This document shows positions 1 through 6,685 of a stretch of DNA of 64,000 nucleotides, piece by piece. Numbering within the stretch: the first letter of the stretch is position 1; every line of letters begins with the position of its first letter. Location: contig CAMZCM010000004.1 in the NCBI GenBank assembly GCA_947305005.1, forward strand, positions 1-64,000, in the 5' to 3' direction. The notes beneath the pieces are model-generated. The model saw only the letters and a list, made by a program, of their open reading frames with translations, ran no database searches and had not been told where the DNA came from. The stretch is from an uncultured Prevotellaceae bacterium (GTDB lineage: Bacteria; Bacteroidota; Bacteroidia; Bacteroidales; Bacteroidaceae). The position numbers and the translations under genes are program-made.

Positions 1-34
1 GATAATTTGAAATTATGCCCATAACCGAAGATAG

Positions 35-151
35 ACTCAGACAGACATTCAGCGAGGGAGTGCCCAAGAGATTTACCAAGAGGTGAAAGCTATGGGCGAC
101 TTCCTCGGTTTTGCTCATCAGTATGCATTTTCTGATTATAAAAGGGGTTAG
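35..151 (+). pseudogene. Possible C-terminal remnant of an upstream gene
   Basis: A frame open from the stop at 32-34 to a TAG at 149-151 reads like coding sequence and ends in FLGFAHQYAFSDYKRG. It has no start codon in this frame after the stop at 32, and a second frame from an ATG at 15 closes at about 85. It could be a decayed gene end or a frameshifted tail. I do not recognise the family. Confidence 0.25.
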
Positions 152-167
152 TTCGCTAAAAGTTATG

Positions 168-175
168 TAACTTTG
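168..175 (+). promoter_or_regulatory. Bacteroidetes-type -7 element TAACTTTG
   Basis: TAACTTTG followed by GCAGCA fits the TAnnTTTG -7 consensus of Bacteroidetes housekeeping promoters. It would give a leader of about 80 nt for the DUF3795 gene and could drive the run of four + strand genes. The -33 match is weak (TTAG near 148). Confidence 0.5.
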
Positions 176-260
176 CAGCAGTTTCTAAGAAAGTTTAACG
201 TCCGACGGTGTAAGATTTCCGGTTTTCGGTGTTTAATCAGATAGAAACATTATCATCAAA

Positions 261-602
261 ATGATAACAGAAATGAATAAGATGATTGCATTTTGTGGGC
301 TGGACTGCGAGAAGTGCGACGCCTACATCGCCACAAAGAATGACGACCAGACCTTGCGTGAGAAGACTGCCAAACTGTGGTCAGAACTGAACAATGTAAC
401 CATCCTGCCCGAGCATATCAACTGTGATGGCTGTCGTGTAGATGGAAGAAAGACCGTCTTTTGCGACCAACTATGCGGCATCCGCCAATGTGCTTTAAAA
501 CGTGGTGTCGAAACGTGTGGCAACTGTCCTGAGATGGAAACATGCAAAACCCTCGCAGCAGTTACCAGTCATAATCCTGATGCACTGAAGAATCTAAAGT
601 AA
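261..602 (+). CDS. DUF3795 domain protein, Cys-rich
   Basis: This is a 113-residue cytosolic protein with about 11 cysteines in short CxxC and CxxxC clusters: CGLDCEKC at residues 12-19, CDGC near 55, then Cys-rich segments to about residue 95. The opening pattern (FCGLDCxxCDAY) is that of DUF3795 proteins. That family is common in anaerobes, and its cysteines suggest metal or Fe-S binding, but no reaction is established. ATG 261 is used; ATG 273 (MNKMIAFCGL) is equally plausible. The next gene starts 4 bp after the stop, so the two are probably cotranscribed. Confidence 0.8.
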   Translation: MITEMNKMIAFCGLDCEKCDAYIATKNDDQTLREKTAKLWSELNNVTILPEHINCDGCRVDGRKTVFCDQLCGIRQCALKRGVETCGNCPEMETCKTLAAVTSHNPDALKNLK

Positions 603-606
603 TACA

Positions 607-1104
607 ATGAATTGGACGATTATTATCATAGAGACCATCGTCATGACCATTGCCTTTACGGCGATGATTCTGATTCCGCTGGTGAAGAATCCCGTCTGGT
701 GGATTCACGACTATCCAAAGGATATTCAGGAGGAGTATTTCAAGACACACGAGCGAGTGCCGTCGGAGTTCTTTTCAAAGACGGTACTTGTCAAGAAAGG
801 CTTTGCCCTGATTCTTGCACTTCTGCTGATGCTTGGTCTGATGAAACTCGCTGGAGCCTATGACTTCTGGTCAGCCTTGGCACTTAGCTATGGCATCTGG
901 TCCTTCATCGACTGGTATGACTGCTTCTTTCTCGACTGGGTGCTCTTTGCAAACATGAAGTCTGTCCGGCTCCCAGGCACGGAGCACATGGATGCAGCCT
1001 ACCATCAGAAACGCTACCACTTCGTACAGTCCCTATGGGGCATGCTCATAGGTCTTATTCCCTGTCTCATAGGAGCAGGACTTTACGCTTGGATAATTGG
1101 ATAA
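607..1104 (+). CDS. Integral membrane protein of unknown function
   Basis: This is a 165-residue inner-membrane protein with about four hydrophobic spans, near residues 4-25, 62-82, 88-108 and 142-163. A polar stretch between spans 1 and 2 contains WWIHDYPKDIQEEYFKTHERVP. I do not recognise a named family. It lies 4 bp downstream of the DUF3795 gene and 10 bp upstream of a phospholipid-synthase-like gene, so a role in envelope lipid metabolism or membrane organisation is possible but is only inferred from position. Confidence 0.7.
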   Translation: MNWTIIIIETIVMTIAFTAMILIPLVKNPVWWIHDYPKDIQEEYFKTHERVPSEFFSKTVLVKKGFALILALLLMLGLMKLAGAYDFWSALALSYGIWSFIDWYDCFFLDWVLFANMKSVRLPGTEHMDAAYHQKRYHFVQSLWGMLIGLIPCLIGAGLYAWIIG

Positions 1105-1114
1105 AAGCTCAACA

Positions 1115-1621
1115 ATGAAAAGATTACGACTCGAAGCGCAAATCCCAAATCTCCTGTCAGCGTCGAGAATTGTATTATGCCTGCCTCTACTCTTGGTGGA
1201 TGCTATGACTGTGCCTTTCTGGGTGCTCTATGTAATAGCAGGCTTAACAGATATGCTCGACGGCTTTCTGGCAAGGCGATGGGGCGTGGAGAGTAAGTTC
1301 GGGGCCAGATTGGATAGTTGCGCAGACTTCGTGTTTGTTTTGGTAGTAGGATATAAGTTATTTCCGTGGCTGAAGTTACCTATTGCGCTGTGGATGATGA
1401 TAGGGCTTATCGCAGTGGTGAAAATCATCAATGCCATTAGTTTGTATCGGAAAATACACAGGATAGAGTTCCTACACACCCATGCCAACAAATTGACAGG
1501 TTTCCTACTCTTTATCGGCATGATGGCGATTGGACAGTCATACTTCGTCTCGGTTGCATGGGTAATTTCTTGCATCGCTCTTTTCGCTGCTATACAGGAA
1601 CATCAAATCAATAAACAATGA
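1115..1621 (+). CDS. CDP-alcohol phosphatidyltransferase family protein
   Basis: The enzyme would join a CDP-activated lipid or alcohol to an alcohol acceptor in the inner membrane, as phosphatidylglycerophosphate and phosphatidylserine synthases do. The full family signature DxxDGxxARx8GxxxDxxxD is present, with D46, D49-G50, A53-R54, G63, D67 and D71. Several membrane spans follow, giving 168 residues, a usual length. ATG 1115 is preferred over an upstream TTG at 1097 that would overlap the previous gene. The stop overlaps the next start (ATGA), so translation of the two is coupled. The acceptor cannot be told from sequence. Confidence 0.88.
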   Translation: MKRLRLEAQIPNLLSASRIVLCLPLLLVDAMTVPFWVLYVIAGLTDMLDGFLARRWGVESKFGARLDSCADFVFVLVVGYKLFPWLKLPIALWMMIGLIAVVKIINAISLYRKIHRIEFLHTHANKLTGFLLFIGMMAIGQSYFVSVAWVISCIALFAAIQEHQINKQ

Positions 1622-2097
1622 AACAGTTAAGGGAAATACTTGGATATCTGCTTGGCGGTTTGCTATTTGTCGTGCTGATGCCAACGGTGATGTGGTTGGT
1701 TTCCGGAATGCCGGCAATAGAGCATATCGGAGCCGTGAGGGCTTCAATTACAGGACTGCTGATGATTGGTGGCCTGACACTGAGCATCTGGACCATTGTC
1801 TATATGAAACGTCGTGGTAAAGGCAATCCAATGGATGCCTTTGGTCATGAAGTAGCACCACGTACACAGCATCTGATGACCGATGGTCCTTATCGTATCA
1901 ATCGAAATCCTATGTTGACAGGCACACTCATCTACCTTGCAGGTGCAACCATTTGGCTGTGGAGCTGGCAATCGTGCCTCGTCCTTGTGCTCTTCTTTGC
2001 CATCATGTTTGTACAGGTCCTAAGCGAAGAGCGCCGTCTTCGTCGTGATTTCGGCAACGAGTATGATGCTTATTGCAAACACACTCGCAGATTTTAG
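1618..2097 (+). CDS. ICMT/PEMT-like membrane methyltransferase
   Basis: This 159-residue protein has about four hydrophobic segments. The conserved C-terminal SAM-binding part of the isoprenylcysteine/phospholipid methyltransferase superfamily is visible: GPYRINRNPMLTG near residues 89-101 and EERRLRRDFGNEYDAYC near 138-154. It overlaps the CDP-alcohol phosphatidyltransferase gene by 4 bp. Together they could make and then methylate a phospholipid headgroup. That link is inferred from coupling; members of this family also methylate other small hydrophobic substrates. Confidence 0.75.
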   Translation: MKQLREILGYLLGGLLFVVLMPTVMWLVSGMPAIEHIGAVRASITGLLMIGGLTLSIWTIVYMKRRGKGNPMDAFGHEVAPRTQHLMTDGPYRINRNPMLTGTLIYLAGATIWLWSWQSCLVLVLFFAIMFVQVLSEERRLRRDFGNEYDAYCKHTRRF

Positions 2098-2151
2098 AAC
2101 GTGCTGTAAAGCCAACTAATCCCGATGCTGTTTCCGCATTAAGAGAGGATC

Positions 2152-3264
2152 TTATCCAATAATCCATTTACTTCCCGGAACGTACGAGATGAGTTTGGTG
2201 GTGAAGACACAACAAATGTATGACAGCACAGCAATGCAGGGGATGGCTAGCCAAACAGGAACGAGCGGGTTGGCCTGATTGCCAGCCACAAAGACTGTAG
2301 CGATGTTGCTGAGGAAGAACATATGCATCAGGTACATCCCGAACGACAGTTTCGACACACTTGTAATCCACTTGGGCGCTTGCTTTTGGGAAATGCATGT
2401 GAAGAAGAGGAAGGCTCCGAAAGTGGCACAAAGCACGTTGGGTGTACAGAACTCCCACGACCATTCTAGCATGGGTGTCTCGATCAGTTGACCTGGTACA
2501 CCAGCCTTCCAGAACGACCATCCCGTGAAAGTGGCTCCGATGAGCAGACATAACGCGCCTATACGCAGTCTCTTAGTCCTGTCCCAGGTAAGATGGAATC
2601 TGATATAATGGGCCATCACCAGGTAACCGAGGTAGCCGGAACAATAATAGAACATGCCGAAGTACGGATTCCAGAAACATGTACCCCAAAGGTCGCTGCT
2701 CACGAAACGGACGAGCCAGGGAACAAACGTTGAGAGGACAAAGAAACAGAGAAAAAGTCGTTCATCACGCGCTGATGCCTTCTCGAGCCAAGGTGAAACG
2801 ACAGGCATGATGAGATAGAGCGAGATAAGCGGATACATAAACCACAAGTGTCCGGCCATCGATGGGAAGTTGAATGGTAGCATCTTGAAGTCTGTCCACG
2901 ACTGCTCCCATGTCATCTGTCCCCATAGTAGGGGCAGGAAGGTATAAAACAGCATGAAGGCTATCATGGGTGGCAATACGCGTTTGAACCTGCGTTTGTA
3001 GAAGTCGCCCATGCCAACTCCCGCCTTAAGGGGCACCAGCAAGAAGGCACTAGCCAACATAAACAGCGGTACACTAATACGACCCAACGTGCCATCGTAA
3101 AACGCCACCCAGAAACGGTTCTGCTCATTTGCAAGCATAGACACATTGCCGGCCAGCCCAGAGGCGTCGGCACCATAGAAATTCTCGCTGGCGTGTACCA
3201 GCATCACAAGGAAACAGGCAACCACACGAAGGTAGTCAACAAATACGATTCTATTCTCTTTCAT
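2152..3264 (-). CDS. Acyltransferase family 3 membrane protein
   Basis: This 370-residue inner-membrane protein of the OafA/WecH type transfers acetyl or other acyl groups to extracytoplasmic sugars. About ten hydrophobic spans are visible. The N-terminal motif DYLRVVACFLVMLVHASE carries the family's conserved His (residue 24) at the end of the first span. The start is the ATG at 3264, close behind its own promoter. The acceptor is not predictable. A second member of the family lies at 41371-42456. Confidence 0.85.
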   Translation of the reverse strand: MKENRIVFVDYLRVVACFLVMLVHASENFYGADASGLAGNVSMLANEQNRFWVAFYDGTLGRISVPLFMLASAFLLVPLKAGVGMGDFYKRRFKRVLPPMIAFMLFYTFLPLLWGQMTWEQSWTDFKMLPFNFPSMAGHLWFMYPLISLYLIMPVVSPWLEKASARDERLFLCFFVLSTFVPWLVRFVSSDLWGTCFWNPYFGMFYYCSGYLGYLVMAHYIRFHLTWDRTKRLRIGALCLLIGATFTGWSFWKAGVPGQLIETPMLEWSWEFCTPNVLCATFGAFLFFTCISQKQAPKWITSVSKLSFGMYLMHMFFLSNIATVFVAGNQANPLVPVWLAIPCIAVLSYICCVFTTKLISYVPGSKWIIG

Positions 3265-3286
3265 AATGTTCTATTGGTTCGCGGTA

Positions 3287-3294
3287 CAAAGATA
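3287..3294 (-). promoter_or_regulatory. -7 element TATCTTTG for the acyltransferase gene
   Basis: Read on the minus strand, CAAAGATA is the TATCTTTG consensus. It lies 22 bp upstream of the ATG at 3264 and is divergent from the fucosidase promoter. Confidence 0.6.
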
Positions 3295-3336
3295 CAGTTA
3301 AGTGTGCAATGTGCAAAAGAAAATAACTGCAAATTA

Positions 3337-3368
3337 TTTGGGCGGTAACCAATTAGTGACTATCTTTG
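3337..3368 (+). promoter_or_regulatory. TTTG-N20-TATCTTTG promoter of the fucosidase gene
   Basis: TTTG at 3337-3340 and TATCTTTG at 3361-3368 have the ideal 20-bp spacing of a Bacteroidetes promoter, about 60 bp upstream of ATG 3431. Confidence 0.75.
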
Positions 3369-3430
3369 CACAGTTTCATCCTTATAAACTGTCATTTTAC
3401 TATGAGAGTAAAGTGAAAATATAACACGAT

Positions 3431-5167
3431 ATGAAGAAGATTGTATTAGCAATTGTCTTGGCCTTTACGATGAGTAACGGCAGTTGGGCACAAAAGATTA
3501 AGCCCTGTGGGCCTGTGCCTACGGAGAACCAGTTGCATTGGCAGGAGATGGAGATGTATGCCTTCATCCACTACTCGCTGAACACCTATACCGATCAGGA
3601 ATGGGGCTTCGGTAATGAAGACCCTAAGCTGTTCAACCCCAGCAACCTTGACTGTCGCCAGTGGGTTCGTGTCTGCAAGCAGGCAGGCATGAAGGGTATC
3701 ATATTCACCGCTAAGCACCACTGCGGCTTCTGCATGTGGCCCTCGAAATATACGGAGTATTCCGTGAAGAACTCGCCGTGGAAGAATGGCAAGGGTGACG
3801 TGGTGCGCGAGCTGGCTGAGGCCTGCAAGGAAGAAGGACTGGAATATGCTGTCTATCTCTCGCCTTGGGACAGAAACCATCCGGAATACGGACGACCGGA
3901 ATATGTGACCTATTTCCGCAACCAGCTGCGAGAACTGCTGACGGAGTATGGCGATATGTTCGAGGTGTGGTTCGACGGAGCCAATGGTGGTGACGGCTGG
4001 TATGGCGGTGCCAATGAAGTGCGAAAGATAGACAAGGACTATTATGGCTGGCCCGAGACCTTTAAGATGATTCGTGAGCTACAGCCCAAGGCGTTGATAT
4101 GGAGCGATGCGGGCGGTGATCGTGGCGACCTGCGTTGGGTGGGCACAGAAGCTGGCTTCATCGGAGAGACGAACTGGAGTCTGGTGCCGCGTGAAGGAAG
4201 AATGGACTATAAAATCCTGCACTATGGCGATGAGAACGGCGAATTATGGGTAGCTGGCGAGACCAACACCAGTATTCGTCCGGGCTGGTTCTATCACGAG
4301 ACGGAGAACGAGAACGTGAAGAGTCTGTCCAAGCTGATGGATACCTATTATAAATCGGTGGGCCGCAACTCGTGCCTGCTGCTCAACTTTCCCATTGCTC
4401 CCAATGGTCGTATCCATCCTACGGACTCCCTGCGAGGCATCGCTTTCAAGAAGATGATTGACGAAGTCTTTAAGACCGACCTCGCCAAGAAAGCAAAGAA
4501 AAAGACGATAGGCAATGAGACCATCATCACGTTCAAGAAACCTACTACCTTCAACCGTTTCGTGGCAGAGGAGGATATCCGTTACGGACAGCGGGTAAAG
4601 AAGTTCTCCCTGGAGGCTGAGGTGGACGGGCAGTGGGTGCCTTTGAAAGATGAACTCGTTGATAATGGTGATGGACTTACCACCATAGGCCATCGCCGCA
4701 TCATCTGCTTCCCCAATGTGACAGCAACAAAGCTTCGCTTCACCATTCTCGACGCTAAGTGTGAACCCATCATTAAGAAGGTCGGGGTCTATTTAGCTCC
4801 TGACATCACTCAAGACATCCCCAACAGCGGCGAGAAACACGCCTCGGACTACTATATCTTCTTCGGGGCCGACAAGATGATGTTCGTAACTCTTAATGAT
4901 GAGGCTACAGTCACGGGCTTCCGCTATCTGCCTCCACAAGATACAAAGGAGGGTCTCGTTACCCACTACCGCATCTCAGCCACTACCGACTGGAAGAAAT
5001 GGGAGACGCTGGGCGAAGGCGAGTTCTCAAACATCGTGAATAACCCCATCTGGCAGACTGTCCGTTGCAAGCCTACTCGTGCAAAGGTCATCCGTGTGGA
5101 AGGTCTTCGCTTGGCACAAGGCGACCGCATGGGCTATAGCGATGTGGAAGTAGTTACATCTGATTAA
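3431..5167 (+). CDS. Alpha-L-fucosidase, GH29
   Basis: This secreted enzyme would remove terminal alpha-L-fucose from host or plant glycans. A signal peptide (residues 1-20, ending SWA-Q) precedes the GH29 barrel at about 25-340. Family landmarks include AFIHYSLNTYTDQEWG, FTAKHHCGFCMWPS and VWFDGANGG, where Asp182 is the likely nucleophile. About 230 further residues form beta-rich, discoidin-like C-terminal modules. At 578 residues it fits family members of the 1,3/1,4-fucosidase type. It has its own promoter and is monocistronic. Its last 14 bp overlap the end of the convergent acyltransferase-like gene. Confidence 0.93.
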   Translation: MKKIVLAIVLAFTMSNGSWAQKIKPCGPVPTENQLHWQEMEMYAFIHYSLNTYTDQEWGFGNEDPKLFNPSNLDCRQWVRVCKQAGMKGIIFTAKHHCGFCMWPSKYTEYSVKNSPWKNGKGDVVRELAEACKEEGLEYAVYLSPWDRNHPEYGRPEYVTYFRNQLRELLTEYGDMFEVWFDGANGGDGWYGGANEVRKIDKDYYGWPETFKMIRELQPKALIWSDAGGDRGDLRWVGTEAGFIGETNWSLVPREGRMDYKILHYGDENGELWVAGETNTSIRPGWFYHETENENVKSLSKLMDTYYKSVGRNSCLLLNFPIAPNGRIHPTDSLRGIAFKKMIDEVFKTDLAKKAKKKTIGNETIITFKKPTTFNRFVAEEDIRYGQRVKKFSLEAEVDGQWVPLKDELVDNGDGLTTIGHRRIICFPNVTATKLRFTILDAKCEPIIKKVGVYLAPDITQDIPNSGEKHASDYYIFFGADKMMFVTLNDEATVTGFRYLPPQDTKEGLVTHYRISATTDWKKWETLGEGEFSNIVNNPIWQTVRCKPTRAKVIRVEGLRLAQGDRMGYSDVEVVTSD

Positions 5168-5771
5168 TCACGTCCTGCAGCCCGTTCAGGAAACGGGCTG
5201 CATGGGAGCCATCCATCTGGGCGTGATGGAACTGGAGCGAGATAGGCAGAGTGGTCTTGAAGAATCCTTTGCGATATCGGCCCCAAGACAGAAACGGATT
5301 ATTGAAGGTACCAGTGTATTGGTTGACAATGCAGTCGAGTTCTGTCTGCGTTACGGCAGAAGTGCCCACAATCATGCAGTCTTCAAGTGAATAGTTTTTG
5401 CATTCCTTAGCTGTCTGAGCCATTAGTGCCACATAGTCAAGGTTAAACTGCTGTAGGTGATCGGAGAACGGGATGTCGCAGGAATTGATACCACCCTTGC
5501 AATTCTGCACAATAGCGTTCAGAGCCAGTTTATCATAGCGGAACAGTTTGTCTTCCGATGGTAGCATATAGAACTCATCAATCTCGCTGGCGGCCTTTCC
5601 GATGCACCAGCATAGCAGCATATTGAACTTCAGACCTGTTCGTCGGTTGCACTTCACTAAACGGCTGACATCAAATGTCTTGATGAGTGTCACCATCGGC
5701 TGGGGCGACTTCATCCACATACTGAATGCTTCTGCACGACTGCTCTCTTGGGGTAATATCTCAGTTCTCAT
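5154..5771 (-). CDS. Chloramphenicol acetyltransferase-like O-acetyltransferase
   Basis: This 205-residue cytosolic protein belongs to the CAT superfamily, which moves acetyl groups from acetyl-CoA to a hydroxyl. The catalytic signature HHxxxDG is intact (H182, H183, D187, G188), and the FNMLLCWCIGKA segment near residue 49 matches the family core. The start is placed at ATG 5771, which gives the usual CAT length; the frame stays open further upstream but runs into the flavoprotein gene. It follows that gene by 35 bp and is probably the last gene of the partner-switching operon. Many such homologues in Bacteroidales do not confer chloramphenicol resistance, so the substrate is open. Confidence 0.8.
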   Translation of the reverse strand: MRTEILPQESSRAEAFSMWMKSPQPMVTLIKTFDVSRLVKCNRRTGLKFNMLLCWCIGKAASEIDEFYMLPSEDKLFRYDKLALNAIVQNCKGGINSCDIPFSDHLQQFNLDYVALMAQTAKECKNYSLEDCMIVGTSAVTQTELDCIVNQYTGTFNNPFLSWGRYRKGFFKTTLPISLQFHHAQMDGSHAARFLNGLQDVINQM

Positions 5772-5806
5772 TGTTGTATTGTTTTCAAATCCAAAAGCCT
5801 TCTGAC

Positions 5807-6382
5807 TTATGCCAATAGCTTCTTGATAGCTTTGCGGCATTTCTGTTTGTCTTTCTCCGACAATTGTGGATGCATTGCTGTGCCGCCTCGTTCGATGGTG
5901 GCGACAATCTTGAAGCCGGAATAGCGGCAGATTTCGCGAAGGGCACGAATGGCACCACGCGATTGCTTGAACCAGATGTTCCAAGGCCAGGGGGTGGTGC
6001 AAGTGCTGAGCAGGATACATTTCTTGCCTTTCATCAACGGCTCTGGAAAACGGGGCGTGTCGCGCATCATCCCATAAACAATACGGTCGAACAGCAACTT
6101 CATCTGTCCAGGGATATTGCCCCAGTAACAGGGCGCGCCCATAATAATAGCGTCAGCTTTCTGTATCATCTTCAATGCCCGTTGTGAGTCATCTTCTCCC
6201 AGCACACATCTCTCCTTTATTCGACAGACCATGCAGCCTGTGCAGGGCTTGATGTTCAGGTCGTTGGTATAGACCGTCTGCACCCCATCGCCTTTCAAAC
6301 GCGCTTCTTCTCGCATGATGTCAAGCATCTGCGAAATCAATCCCTTCTTCCTCGGACTTCCGTTAATGATTAGTATATTCAT
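5807..6382 (-). CDS. NADPH-dependent FMN reductase / iron-sulfur flavoprotein
   Basis: This 191-residue flavodoxin-fold protein begins with the FMN phosphate-binding loop (INGSPRKKG, residues 7-15). It carries a compact cluster C47-x2-C50-x2-C53-x5-C59, the spacing seen in iron-sulfur flavoproteins that bind a 4Fe-4S centre next to FMN. GAPCYWGNIPGQMKLLFDR is the second flavin contact region. It would shuttle electrons to an unknown acceptor. It starts 3 bp after the STAS gene stop, which puts it in the same operon. Confidence 0.85.
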   Translation of the reverse strand: MNILIINGSPRKKGLISQMLDIMREEARLKGDGVQTVYTNDLNIKPCTGCMVCRIKERCVLGEDDSQRALKMIQKADAIIMGAPCYWGNIPGQMKLLFDRIVYGMMRDTPRFPEPLMKGKKCILLSTCTTPWPWNIWFKQSRGAIRALREICRYSGFKIVATIERGGTAMHPQLSEKDKQKCRKAIKKLLA

Positions 6383-6385
6383 TTG

Positions 6386-6685
6386 TCAGTTGTGAAATAA
6401 TCGTGTTAAACCCGTCTCATCGAAAATCTGGCGGATATTAGCAGAGAGACCGTTGAGGCTGACGGTACAGCTTTTCATCTTGGCATTTTTTACCAAACGT
6501 AGGAACAGGCGAAGGCCACTGCTGGAGATGTATTCCAGTTGTGAGCAGTCGAGGATGATATCGCGACCGGTTAAGTCATATAACGGCTGCATTTCTTTTT
6601 CCACTTGTGGAGATGTACTGGTGTCAAGCCTACCGATGAAGGTCATTACACAGTTCCCATTCTCTTCTTTGATAGTCGTTTTCAT
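6386..6685 (-). CDS. STAS-domain anti-sigma factor antagonist
   Basis: This 99-residue single-domain protein belongs to the SpoIIAA/RsbV family. The phospho-acceptor region is EYISSSGLRLF, with candidate serines 54-56 followed by the conserved Gly-Leu. In known systems an HATPase kinase phosphorylates this serine, and a PP2C/SpoIIE phosphatase removes the phosphate to release the partner. Both activities are encoded by the immediately upstream gene, whose stop overlaps this start (ATGA). A cognate sigma factor is not beside it. Confidence 0.9.
   Translation of the reverse strand: MKTTIKEENGNCVMTFIGRLDTSTSPQVEKEMQPLYDLTGRDIILDCSQLEYISSSGLRLFLRLVKNAKMKSCTVSLNGLSANIRQIFDETGLTRLFHN

Noticed and set aside
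2082-2162. Coding-like tail after the methyltransferase (reads KPTNPDAVSALREDLIQ)
   Set aside because: It lies in a different frame from the methyltransferase, has no start, and is too short to support a gene. It could be a frameshifted end or relic.
3446-3880. Antisense ORFs in the fucosidase gene
   Set aside because: They are shadows of the GH29 reading frame with no family resemblance.
5772-6020. N-terminal extension of the CAT-like protein
   Set aside because: The extra 83 residues overlap the flavoprotein gene, are rich in His/Arg/Ser, and would exceed the usual CAT length.
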